From: an uncultured Eubacterium sp.
GTDB taxonomy: Bacteria; Bacillota; Clostridia; Lachnospirales; Lachnospiraceae
Length of the DNA stretch: 64,000 nt
Assembly (NCBI GenBank): GCA_910586045.1
Contig: CAJUIH010000003.1
Coordinates: 3,444-67,443, forward strand
Reading direction: 5' to 3'
The position numbers were made by a program, and so were the translations under genes. The notes beneath the pieces are model-generated. The model made no database searches and was not told the origin of the DNA. It saw only the letters and a program-made list of their open reading frames with translations. This document shows, piece after piece, positions 8,601-15,846 of this stretch. How positions within the stretch are numbered: position 1 is the first letter of the stretch; every line of letters starts with the position of its first letter.

Positions 8601-9131
8601 TTAGTTTTCCGCTTCGATCAGGCCGTAATTTCCATCCTTTCTTTTGTAGACAACGTTTACTTCATTCGTTTCAGCATTGCGGAATACAAAAAATGAGTGC
8701 CCTAATAATTCCATTTGTACGCAGGCGTCTTCCGGGAACATCGGCTTCATTCCGAATTTCTTTGAGCGGATGATCTGTACCTCTTCTTCTTCGGACGGGT
8801 CGGCATCTAAAAATTCCTGTTTAAAACCGCTGCCTTCCTGCTGCTGGCTGATCAGCTTTTTACGGTATTTTTTAAGCTGTGCCTCAATCACTTCTTCTAC
8901 AAGGTCGATTGTCACATACATATCATTGCTTTCCTGTTCCGCACGAATGATGTGGCCTTTTACCGGTATGGTGACTTCCATTTTCTGATAGCGTTTTTTT
9001 GTAACACTGAGCGTGACATTTACAATTGTATCAGGTGTAAAATATTTCTCCAGCCGAGATAATTTATTCTCTACTGCAGAGCGCAGCCCCTCTGTGATGT
9101 CTAGATTTTTGCCGCTGATTGTTATGCGCAT
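8601..9131 (-). CDS. hpf: Ribosome hibernation promoting factor, long form
   Basis: A 176-residue long-form HPF that dimerises 70S ribosomes into inactive 100S particles in stationary phase. The N-terminal RaiA/S30AE domain (1-100, starting MRITISGKNLDITEGL) is followed by a charged linker and the C-terminal dimerisation domain (about 118-176, VQIIRSKKFGMKPMFPEDA). The start has GAAGGGGTG 6 bases upstream. A roughly 130-base leader with strong inverted repeats precedes it. Confidence 0.95.
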   Translation of the reverse strand: MRITISGKNLDITEGLRSAVENKLSRLEKYFTPDTIVNVTLSVTKKRYQKMEVTIPVKGHIIRAEQESNDMYVTIDLVEEVIEAQLKKYRKKLISQQQEGSGFKQEFLDADPSEEEEVQIIRSKKFGMKPMFPEDACVQMELLGHSFFVFRNAETNEVNVVYKRKDGNYGLIEAEN

Positions 9132-9166
9132 ATAATCACCCCTTCATTTTTTACTAAAGTTATATA

Positions 9167-9276
9167 TTCACGAGCGATAAAGTTTACCATAGGATTCCGG
9201 ACCACAATGCTCGTGAATCGGCGTTATTTGGTAAATTTTCGTGTGCGCGAGTATAAATAACCTTGTCCCTATTGTA
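9167..9276 (-). promoter_or_regulatory. hpf promoter and structured leader
   Basis: On the minus strand an extended -10 (TATGGTACAAT, hexamer at 9271-9276) precedes a leader of about 130 bases. The leader contains the 9-bp inverted repeat TTCACGAGC/GCTCGTGAA (9167-9175 and 9209-9217). It also has TTTACCA/TGGTAAA (9183-9189 and 9229-9235). The two pairings interleave, a pseudoknot-like order. The raiA RNA motif is known upstream of such genes in Firmicutes; whether this is one needs a covariance search. Confidence 0.45.
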
Positions 9277-9429
9277 CCATAATTGGCAGAATTTTCCTAG
9301 CGGAATCTCTAAAATTATCAGAAAAAATGAACAGTTCCCAAAATATAAATTTGCGGATTCCGATCCCCTATTGTATAATGAAAATGGATAAAACAACAAA
9401 AACAGAATACAGGGGAGGGGTGGTTTGAA

Positions 9430-10158
9430 ATGAAAACGGCATTTATAACAGGCGCGTCCCATGGAATAGGAAAGGCGATTGCCTGCGAACTGGCCCAAAA
9501 TCAATGCCGGCTGGCCCTGAATTGCAAGAACAGCAAAAAAGAGCTGGAACAGCTTTGCGCAGGGCTGGAGCAAACGTATGGGGTTCCGGTTTTGCCGCTG
9601 ATGGGGGATATTGGGGATTATGAGGATGTGTGCGCAATGTTTTCGGAAATAGAACATCGGTTTGGAACGGTGGATTATTTGGTCAATAATGCAGGCATTT
9701 CGCAAATCGGCCTGCTAAGCGAGCTGTCTGTCCAAGCGTGGCATCAGGTGCTGGATACGAATCTGTCTTCCGTGTTTTACTGCTGTAAGATGGCGGTGCC
9801 CGGCATGGTGCAGAAGAAATCGGGCAGGATTTTGAATATCTCTTCGGTATGGGGCGAGGTCGGCGCTTCCTGTGAGGCGGCCTATTCCGCCGCGAAAGGA
9901 GGGGTCAATGCTTTGACAAAGGCACTGGCAAAAGAATTGGCGCCAAGCAATATCCAGGTAAACGCGATTGCCTGCGGCTGTATCGATACGCGCATGAATG
10001 CCGGATTCAGCGCGCAGGAACGTCTCCAGTTAGAAGAAGAGATTCCATGCGGGCGGTATGGAGAACCGCGGGAGGTGGCGCAGCTTGCTTGGCAGTTGCT
10101 TTCAGCGAATGCCTATCTTACCGGACAGGTGGTCCGGCTGGATGGGGGATGGTATTGA
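9430..10158 (+). CDS. SDR-family oxidoreductase (FabG-like; possibly EF-P 5-aminopentanone reductase)
   Basis: A 242-residue NAD(P)-dependent short-chain dehydrogenase. It has the cofactor motif TGASHGIG (8-15), NNAG (about 88-91), the catalytic Ser in NISSVWGEVGAS, and YSAAKGG for the Tyr-Lys pair. The stretch ISSVWG and the single-copy context away from fatty-acid genes resemble YmfI/EfpI, which reduces the 5-aminopentanone group on elongation factor P in Bacillus. A generic 3-oxoacyl-ACP reductase cannot be excluded. GGGGAGGGG lies upstream of the ATG. Confidence 0.8.
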   Translation: MKTAFITGASHGIGKAIACELAQNQCRLALNCKNSKKELEQLCAGLEQTYGVPVLPLMGDIGDYEDVCAMFSEIEHRFGTVDYLVNNAGISQIGLLSELSVQAWHQVLDTNLSSVFYCCKMAVPGMVQKKSGRILNISSVWGEVGASCEAAYSAAKGGVNALTKALAKELAPSNIQVNAIACGCIDTRMNAGFSAQERLQLEEEIPCGRYGEPREVAQLAWQLLSANAYLTGQVVRLDGGWY

Positions 10159-10223
10159 TAACGGGCCGATTTTGCGGCCGAATGAAACATTACAAGCTAA
10201 TTGATGGAATTTACGATAATATA

Positions 10224-10252
10224 TTGACATGTTTAGTTCGATGTGTTAAACT
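10224..10252 (+). promoter_or_regulatory. Promoter of the XRE regulator gene
   Basis: A consensus TTGACA and a TAAACT separated by 17 bases. Transcription would begin near 10260, leaving a leader of about 150 bases before the ATG at 10414. GTTTAG/CTAAAC half-sites flank the -10. Confidence 0.7.
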
Positions 10253-10350
10253 GTCACTAAGCTAAACGGATAAACACGTAATTTTAAAAATTTTATCATA
10301 ATTTTAATAATGCCGGCGCATGAGCGTCGTTATCATGTACCATATCGCTG

Positions 10351-10386
10351 GTTCTGCCGCTTGTAAGTAAAGAACAGCGGTAGAAC
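10351..10386 (+). promoter_or_regulatory. Leader hairpin of the XRE regulator gene
   Basis: GTTCTGCCGCT (10351-10361) pairs with AGCGGTAGAAC (10376-10386): an 11-bp stem with one G-U pair and a 14-base loop. It ends 27 bases before the start codon and has no T run. Confidence 0.45.
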
Positions 10387-10413
10387 AACGCAGGGAAGAA
10401 AGGAAGTATTCGT

Positions 10414-10788
10414 ATGTCAATGGCAGAAAGGATCCGCTATCTTGTGAAAAGACACCCGAAAAGCCGCCCGCAGATTGCGGCGGATTTGTATATTTCTACG
10501 GATTGCCTGGGAAATTATATTACCGGGCGTCGGTGTCCGGACGCGGGCATGGTGCGGAAAATGGCACTCTATTTTCAAGTATCTGCGGATTACATTCTCT
10601 GCGTAGTCCCGGTTCCGGACGAAACATTTAAGCTGCCGACAATCGAGCAGGAACAAAGCCTGCTCGGCCTGTTCCGCATAATGACGCCGATGCAGAGGGA
10701 GACATTTTTGCACAGCGGATTTGGCATAACCCATTACATGCCGATCCAGCAGGAGCTTCCTGTCATCGATCCACAGATGGACCCATAA
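10414..10788 (+). CDS. XRE-family helix-turn-helix regulator
   Basis: 124 residues. The N-terminal 65 residues form a Cro/CI-type helix-turn-helix (RPQIAADLYISTDCLGNYITGRRCPDAGMVRKMALYF). The C-terminal half (QEQSLLGLFRIMTPMQRETFL) is a short helical segment seen in many small Clostridia XRE proteins. The 3' end overlaps the convergent phosphatase gene by 26 bases. The target is unknown; autoregulation at the half-sites near its promoter is possible. Confidence 0.85.
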   Translation: MSMAERIRYLVKRHPKSRPQIAADLYISTDCLGNYITGRRCPDAGMVRKMALYFQVSADYILCVVPVPDETFKLPTIEQEQSLLGLFRIMTPMQRETFLHSGFGITHYMPIQQELPVIDPQMDP

Positions 10789-11431
10789 TGCATTCGTATA
10801 CCTGCTGCGGGGTGTCCGCGGTGACGCGTGCGCCATGCTCCAGCAGAAAATCTTTCTCGCGAAATCCCCAGGTAACCGAAATACAGGCAAGCCCCGCGTT
10901 TTTGGCAGTCTGGATATCCACGTCTGAATCCCCGACATATACGGCATGTTCCTTGGTGCTGCCAAGCTCGGCTAATGCCTGTTCTACCATATCCGGAGCT
11001 GGTTTTTTGCGTACGCCGTCTTTTTCACCGATCGCAACATCGACGGACGCCTGGAAGTACGAGGCATGCAGGCTTTTTACGGCGCTGTCTATTTTGTTGG
11101 ATACGATCGCGAGCTTTAAGCCGGCGGTTTTTAATTGTCCGAGCAGTTCCGGGATACCCGCATAGGCGTGGGTTTTATCTTCACAGTGGGCCGTATAATA
11201 GGTACGGAACGCGGAAAGGACGTTTTCAAATTGCGGGGCGTCCAGTTGGACGGGAAGCGCCCGTTCCAAAAGCTTTCGTACGCCGTTTCCGACAAAGCTG
11301 CGGATTTCCGGCAAGGTGCGTTTGGGATAGCCAAACTCATGTAGGGCATAGTTGACCGCGTCCATCAGATCTTCCAGTGTGTTTAATAACGTTCCGTCTA
11401 AGTCGAAAACGACTGTCGTATAGTTCATCAT
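10763..11431 (-). CDS. HAD-family phosphatase, phosphoglycolate phosphatase-like
   Basis: 222 residues with the HAD motifs FDLDGTLLNT (9-18, nucleophile Asp), a Ser/Asn motif in VSNKID, the Lys of RKKPAPD and the acidic VGDSDVDI. The alpha-helical C1 cap fits the Gph/PpaX group, which hydrolyses 2-phosphoglycolate or pyrophosphate. The substrate cannot be decided from sequence. Its 3' end overlaps the XRE gene by 26 bases in a convergent arrangement with no terminator between them. Confidence 0.9.
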   Translation of the reverse strand: MMNYTTVVFDLDGTLLNTLEDLMDAVNYALHEFGYPKRTLPEIRSFVGNGVRKLLERALPVQLDAPQFENVLSAFRTYYTAHCEDKTHAYAGIPELLGQLKTAGLKLAIVSNKIDSAVKSLHASYFQASVDVAIGEKDGVRKKPAPDMVEQALAELGSTKEHAVYVGDSDVDIQTAKNAGLACISVTWGFREKDFLLEHGARVTADTPQQVYECIMGPSVDR

Positions 11432-11575
11432 TTATCCCTGCTTTCTTTGATCCGGCATACGTGCCGCATAAGCTGCATGATTGCGGCGGCTGTATGATGG
11501 AAATTGTTTTCTGCCCCCAATATACCATAAAGCGGACGATATGGAAAGTCCCAACTTTGCATGGACCGCAGCGTT

Positions 11576-12883
11576 TTATACCGTTGGTTCGGATACTACG
11601 TCCTGGTAACGGTAGATGCTAAGCAGGATGCCAAGCAGGATAAAGGTTTGGAGCATGCCGCCCTGGCTGTAAGAAATCAGCGGAAAGTATGCGCTCGTAC
11701 TTGGCAGCAGGCTCAGGTTAACCAAAATGGATTCGGCGGATTGGATACCAAAAACCAGGCTGCATCCAAGCCCCATAATAAGGCCAAGCTGGTTTTTCTG
11801 GTGCAGGCTTATATGAAGCATACGAATGCCAAATAGCAGGATCAGCAGAACCAGGGCGGATGCGGCTAAAATGCCGCAAGTTCCAATTAAAAACGTAAAA
11901 GAAAAATCGGCGGATAGTTCCGGCAGTATTTCAGCAATGGGCTGTGCCGTATAGGGTCCGATCAGTTTGCTGCCGTTTACAATGGCGCGAATCTGGCTGC
12001 CGATATATCCTGGTCCAAACGGTTCCGTTTCCGGATGCAGCCAGGCGTAAAAACGGGCCGATTGGTAAGCGCGCAGCCAGAATGCGGAGAAAATGGGAAT
12101 CCCGGCCGCAAGCGCCAGGACGCCGGCCGCGGCCAGACGGATCTTTTTTTTCGATAGGCCAAACCAGCCTTTTATGGCCGCTGTTGCGATCAGGAACAGA
12201 AAAATGGCGGTCAGGTTTAAAAGCAGTATCGTTTTCCCGCTTTTTTGGGCAAGCAGCAGCGGCAGAATCGTATAGATTACCATCATGGGCCAGAATGGTT
12301 TTTTTGCGTTGCGGTAAGTATACAGCAGCGCCCCGTATAGCGGAACATATAAATAGAGCAAAAATTCCGTCAATGGGGCGGATGGCACAGGCGGAATCAT
12401 GTTGCTTTCCAGCAGCAGAACAAAAAGCAGCAGCAGTCTGCACAGCCAGCCGCTGTATACGGCGATGCGGGTATAATCCAAAAGGTAGACGGCGCATAAC
12501 AGTGCAAAGCCGGTGACGGCACACATAAAATGCTTTTGGAATATCGGCAGTCCCTCTGCCTTGGGCGCCTGTCCATTTACCGATATCAGATATTGGAGGA
12601 AAATGCCGAAAGCGCATAAAACCGCAATGACAGCAAGCATGCCCCATGCAGGTTTGGGACGGTGGATCCGGTCTAATGCCGCCCCGGTTTCTATCGGGTC
12701 GCCCATATCAGAGACAGCAGCCTGTGCCGCCTGCGGTTCGCTCATTCCGTCTGCCATGTAGGCGGCTTTCTGGTCGTCTAAATGTGCCTTAATTTCATTT
12801 CGTACGAGTTCTCTTGCGCGCTTTTCCCGAATTTGCGAAAGCAGGGTATCCAGATAAGCTTTAAAAAAATGGTTTTCCATCAT
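11576..12883 (-). CDS. FtsW/RodA-like membrane protein with N-terminal HAAS/permease-prefix domain
   Basis: 435 residues. Residues 1-70 form a cytoplasmic helical domain (ARELVRNEIKAHLDDQKAAYM...GDPIETG) of the HAAS/permease-prefix type that commonly partners PadR regulators. The rest carries about ten transmembrane helices and a SEDS-like C-terminus (LPSTSAYFPLISYSQGG). The loop LPELSADFSF retains an Asp at the position of the catalytic Asp of FtsW/RodA glycosyltransferases (usually TDFIF). It lies 12 bases downstream of padR on the same strand. It may be a conditionally expressed peptidoglycan polymerase or its sensor; no class B PBP partner is nearby. Confidence 0.82.
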   Translation of the reverse strand: MMENHFFKAYLDTLLSQIREKRARELVRNEIKAHLDDQKAAYMADGMSEPQAAQAAVSDMGDPIETGAALDRIHRPKPAWGMLAVIAVLCAFGIFLQYLISVNGQAPKAEGLPIFQKHFMCAVTGFALLCAVYLLDYTRIAVYSGWLCRLLLLFVLLLESNMIPPVPSAPLTEFLLYLYVPLYGALLYTYRNAKKPFWPMMVIYTILPLLLAQKSGKTILLLNLTAIFLFLIATAAIKGWFGLSKKKIRLAAAGVLALAAGIPIFSAFWLRAYQSARFYAWLHPETEPFGPGYIGSQIRAIVNGSKLIGPYTAQPIAEILPELSADFSFTFLIGTCGILAASALVLLILLFGIRMLHISLHQKNQLGLIMGLGCSLVFGIQSAESILVNLSLLPSTSAYFPLISYSQGGMLQTFILLGILLSIYRYQDVVSEPTV

Positions 12884-12895
12884 GGCGCACCTCCT

Positions 12896-13225
12896 TTAGA
12901 TCCCAAGATAAAGCACATCGGTAACCGCCTGTGCGTAAATCTTCCATTCTTCTTTCTTTTCTTTTAAGAACCGGCGTCCGGTTTTTGTGATCTGATAGTA
13001 CTTTCTTATCTTGCCGTTTGCTTCGGATTCATAGGAACTAAGCAATTCCCTGTTTTCCAGTGCATGCAGCAGGGGGTATAAGGTACCGGCTTTTAGTTCG
13101 AATACATTTTTCGAACGCTTTTTTAACAGTTCAATCATCTCATACCCATACATGTCTTTTTCTTCCAGCAGGCGCAGAATTAATGTAGTTGTGCTGCCGG
13201 AAACCAAGCTTTTGTCAATGGCCAT
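12896..13225 (-). CDS. PadR-family transcriptional regulator
   Basis: A 109-residue winged-helix protein (LLEEKDMYGYEMIELL ... ELKAGTLYPLLHALENRELL) of the short PadR class, normally a dimeric repressor. It is the first gene of an operon with the HAAS-FtsW-like protein. A 17-bp-arm palindrome covers its own promoter, which suggests autorepression. Antimicrobial or envelope signals are usual inducers of PadR-HAAS pairs, but the ligand here is unknown. Confidence 0.93.
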   Translation of the reverse strand: MAIDKSLVSGSTTTLILRLLEEKDMYGYEMIELLKKRSKNVFELKAGTLYPLLHALENRELLSSYESEANGKIRKYYQITKTGRRFLKEKKEEWKIYAQAVTDVLYLGI

Positions 13226-13256
13226 TTTGTTGCCTCCTTTTCCTGAAGAATGTTGT

Positions 13257-13307
13257 ATATATCGATCATCTATCTATTATTATATATAGATAATCGATAT
13301 ATGTCAA
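13257..13307 (-). promoter_or_regulatory. Consensus promoter of padR overlapped by a large palindromic operator
   Basis: On the minus strand a perfect TTGACA (13302-13307) and TATAAT (13279-13284) are 17 bases apart. An inverted repeat with 17-base arms and one mismatch (13257-13273 and 13286-13302, half-site ATATATCGATnATCTAT) spans the whole promoter. A bound PadR dimer or tetramer here would block RNA polymerase. Confidence 0.8.
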
Positions 13308-13327
13308 GTGATTTTTGGAATTGATTC

Positions 13328-13356
13328 TTGAATCGATGCCTGTTTTTTCGTATAAT
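13328..13356 (+). promoter_or_regulatory. Promoter of the Dabb protein gene
   Basis: TTGAAT and TATAAT separated by 17 bases, about 70 bases upstream of the ATG at 13424. Confidence 0.7.
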
Positions 13357-13423
13357 AAGACGTGCAGCGGCTTGCCAGTATGAAAAAAAGAAAGCCGTTT
13401 GGAAAAAAGGGGGTACTTGTAAA

Positions 13424-13729
13424 ATGGTAAAACATATTATATTATGGCAGTTAAAAGATGAATATTCGGCCGAGGAAAAAGAAAATATCAAAATCGGCAT
13501 CAAACAAGGACTGGAGGGGCTGAAAGGGAAAATACCGGGGCTGCTTGCGATTCAGGTCAATATGGACGGTATGCCGTCTTCAACGGTGGACCTGATGCTT
13601 GATTCCTCCTTTACGGATGAAGAGGCGCTCAAAGGCTATTCGGTTCATCCGGAACATGTGAAAGTAGCGGACAGCAAAGTGCGTCCGTATACAAAAGCAA
13701 GGGCCTGTTTCGACTATGTACAGTCCTAA
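13424..13729 (+). CDS. Dabb (stress-responsive alpha/beta barrel) family protein
   Basis: A 101-residue ferredoxin-like-fold protein beginning MVKHIILWQLKD, with the conserved histidine near the start and the region YSVHPEHVKV near residue 75, typical of the dimeric Dabb family. An ATG with AAGGGGG about 10 bases upstream sets the start; an upstream extension lacks a ribosome-binding site. The function of bacterial Dabb proteins is mostly unknown. The stop lies inside the start of the next gene (14-base overlap), so the two are translationally coupled. Confidence 0.88.
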   Translation: MVKHIILWQLKDEYSAEEKENIKIGIKQGLEGLKGKIPGLLAIQVNMDGMPSSTVDLMLDSSFTDEEALKGYSVHPEHVKVADSKVRPYTKARACFDYVQS

Positions 13730-14366
13730 CCGGCTGGCCACGGCAAAACGGAAGACAGAAAAAACGGCCGGGCCAAAAGGCCAGGCGCAAAAAAGGCAGG
13801 CGGATGGGCTTGCGTTTGTGACCGGAGAACAGATCCCGTTTCTCGGCGGCAGCCTGCCTTTCGTCCTCTATCATGCGGATTCTCGTCTGGTGCCGGATTG
13901 GATTGCGCAGCTTCAGGATGGCATCATTACCTATTTATCCAGAAATAACAAAGGGGAAGCGGTATTTTGCGCGGACGGGCATATTTGTATGTACACGCTT
14001 GCGATAGGATCCGTTTCCTATAAACAGCAGCTATACGACTCGTGGCAGAGCATACAGGCAGGCATTTTGTGCAGACGCATCAGCCGCCAGTATTATCCTT
14101 GTTTTGAACAGCTTGGCGTCGGTTTCCCGGAAATTAAAATCCGTAAAATGAGGTCCCGCTGGGGGTCCTGCATGCCGGGGAAACAGAAAATTACCTTTAA
14201 CAGCCTGCTGCTGGCGCAGCCGTTGGAGTGTATTGAATATGTGGTCATACATGAATTTGCCCACTTTATTCATCCGAACCATTCCAAGGATTTCTACCGT
14301 TTTGTAGAACAGGTGATGCCGGATTGGAAGAAACGGCGGGACAGGCTTGGGAGGCAAAGTTCTTAA
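13716..14366 (+). CDS. YgjP/SprT-like zinc metallopeptidase (DUF45)
   Basis: 216 residues. The C-terminal half contains the zinc-binding HEFAHFIHPNHSKDFY signature (HExxH, second region His-Asp), preceded by IRKMRSRWGSC, which is diagnostic of the YgjP-type M48-related group. No membrane segment is visible, so it should be cytoplasmic. Physiological substrates of the family are unknown. It overlaps the Dabb gene. Confidence 0.87.
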   Translation: MYSPNRLATAKRKTEKTAGPKGQAQKRQADGLAFVTGEQIPFLGGSLPFVLYHADSRLVPDWIAQLQDGIITYLSRNNKGEAVFCADGHICMYTLAIGSVSYKQQLYDSWQSIQAGILCRRISRQYYPCFEQLGVGFPEIKIRKMRSRWGSCMPGKQKITFNSLLLAQPLECIEYVVIHEFAHFIHPNHSKDFYRFVEQVMPDWKKRRDRLGRQSS

Positions 14367-14415
14367 CAGAAGCAGAAATTAGCATGAATTTAAGGTAGAA
14401 CCTGTTCTGAATATA

Positions 14416-14424
14416 TGCTATAAT
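14416..14424 (+). promoter_or_regulatory. Extended -10 promoter of the paaK operon
   Basis: TGCTATAAT with no good -35 element; it lies about 80 bases upstream of the paaK start. A duplicated AGTCAGCCAG (14443-14461) lies in the leader. Confidence 0.55.
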
Positions 14425-14503
14425 AGGGCGTCTGCGTGTAGTCAGCCAGAGTCAGCCAGATAATAGGAACGAGATTACTGAAATCTTTAAGGAGAAAAAA
14501 TAT

Positions 14504-15805
14504 ATGATTTGGGCAAAAGAAGAGACACTGTCAAGGGATGAAATCGAGTCCATCCAGCTTTCGCGCCTGAAAGAAACCGTGCAGCGGGTGTATGAAAAAG
14601 TAGAGCCATACAGGCGCAAGATGCAGGAAGCGGGCGTAAAACCGGAGGATATCCGTTCCCTGCCGGATTTACAAAAACTGCCGTTTATTACCAAACAGGA
14701 TATGCGGGACCATTATCCGTTTGGCCTTTTTGCGGTTCCAAAAGAAAAATTAGTTCGCATTCATGCATCCAGCGGAACGACCGGAAAACCAACGGTCGTA
14801 GGGTATACGAAAAAAGATTTGGAAATGTGGACGGAATGCGTATCCCGAATAGCGGCAATGGGCGGCGCGTCCAATAAAGATATCGCGCAGATCTGTTTTG
14901 GGTATGGGATGTTTACCGGAGCGCTCGGGCTGCATTACGGCCTGGAAAATATGGGGGCGGCAATCGTGCCGTCATCTACCGGAAATACGGAAAAACAGAT
15001 TATGTTTATGCAGGATTTTGGGACGACCCTGCTGGTAGCAACGCCGTCTTACGCGCTGCGGATCGGAGAGGTTGCAAAACAGATGGGGATCGATCCGCGT
15101 ACTGACCTGCAGGTAAAAATCGGTCTGGTCGGCAGCGAACTGTTGACCGAAGCCATGCGAGCGGAAATGCATAAACTGTGGGGAGACGATATGCTTGTGA
15201 CCTCGAATTACGGCATGAGCGAGCTGATGGGACCTGGGGTATCCGGCGAATGTGAGCAGCTTTGCGGGATGCATGTCAACGAAGACTTTTTTATTCCGGA
15301 GATCATAGATCCAAAAACAGGGGAAGTACTGCCGCCGGGGGAAAAGGGCGAACTTGTCATTACCTGCATTTATAAAGAAGCGCTGCCGTTGATCCGCTAC
15401 CGTACCAAAGATGTCACCAGGCTGATTTATGAACCGTGCAAATGCGGCCGGACGACGGTGCGGATGGAAAATCTGGACGGACGTACCGACGATATGCTAA
15501 AAATCCGCGGCGTCAATGTATTCCCGAGCCAGATTGAGGAAGTATTGCTGGGCATTGAGGAAATCGGGCCGCATTATGAGATTATTGTAACAAGAAAAGA
15601 TCATACGGATAAGCTGGAAATCCGTGTGGAGCTTGCGCAAGCAATGGATGAATACCGCAAGCTGCTCGAACTGGAGCAAAAAATCAAACACAGACTGCGT
15701 ATTGTATTAGGCCTGGATGCAAAAATCAGCCTGGAATCTCCAAATACACTGCGCCGGTTTGAAGGGAAAGCACAAAGAGTCAAAGACCTGAGGAACCATG
15801 TATAA
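14504..15805 (+). CDS. paaK: Phenylacetate-CoA ligase family protein
   Basis: 433 residues, the normal length for PaaK. It activates aryl-acetates (phenylacetate, indoleacetate) to CoA thioesters with ATP, or runs in reverse. It has the adenylate-forming P-loop ASSGTTGKPTVVGYT (about 86-100), the A5-like NYGMSELMGPG and a C-terminal subdomain beginning near KIRGVNVFPSQIEEVL. It heads a tight same-strand cluster with iorA and iorB, so it most likely handles the aryl-acetyl-CoA made by that oxidoreductase. Confidence 0.92.
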   Translation: MIWAKEETLSRDEIESIQLSRLKETVQRVYEKVEPYRRKMQEAGVKPEDIRSLPDLQKLPFITKQDMRDHYPFGLFAVPKEKLVRIHASSGTTGKPTVVGYTKKDLEMWTECVSRIAAMGGASNKDIAQICFGYGMFTGALGLHYGLENMGAAIVPSSTGNTEKQIMFMQDFGTTLLVATPSYALRIGEVAKQMGIDPRTDLQVKIGLVGSELLTEAMRAEMHKLWGDDMLVTSNYGMSELMGPGVSGECEQLCGMHVNEDFFIPEIIDPKTGEVLPPGEKGELVITCIYKEALPLIRYRTKDVTRLIYEPCKCGRTTVRMENLDGRTDDMLKIRGVNVFPSQIEEVLLGIEEIGPHYEIIVTRKDHTDKLEIRVELAQAMDEYRKLLELEQKIKHRLRIVLGLDAKISLESPNTLRRFEGKAQRVKDLRNHV

Positions 15806-15846
15806 AATGCACAGGGAGTTATAAGCCCTGGAAAGGATGTTTGGAA

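Noticed and set aside
9184..9705. Minus-strand 173-codon frame
   Set aside because: It runs antisense to the SDR gene and its upstream region, shows no recognisable motif, and the sense strand encodes a complete enzyme.
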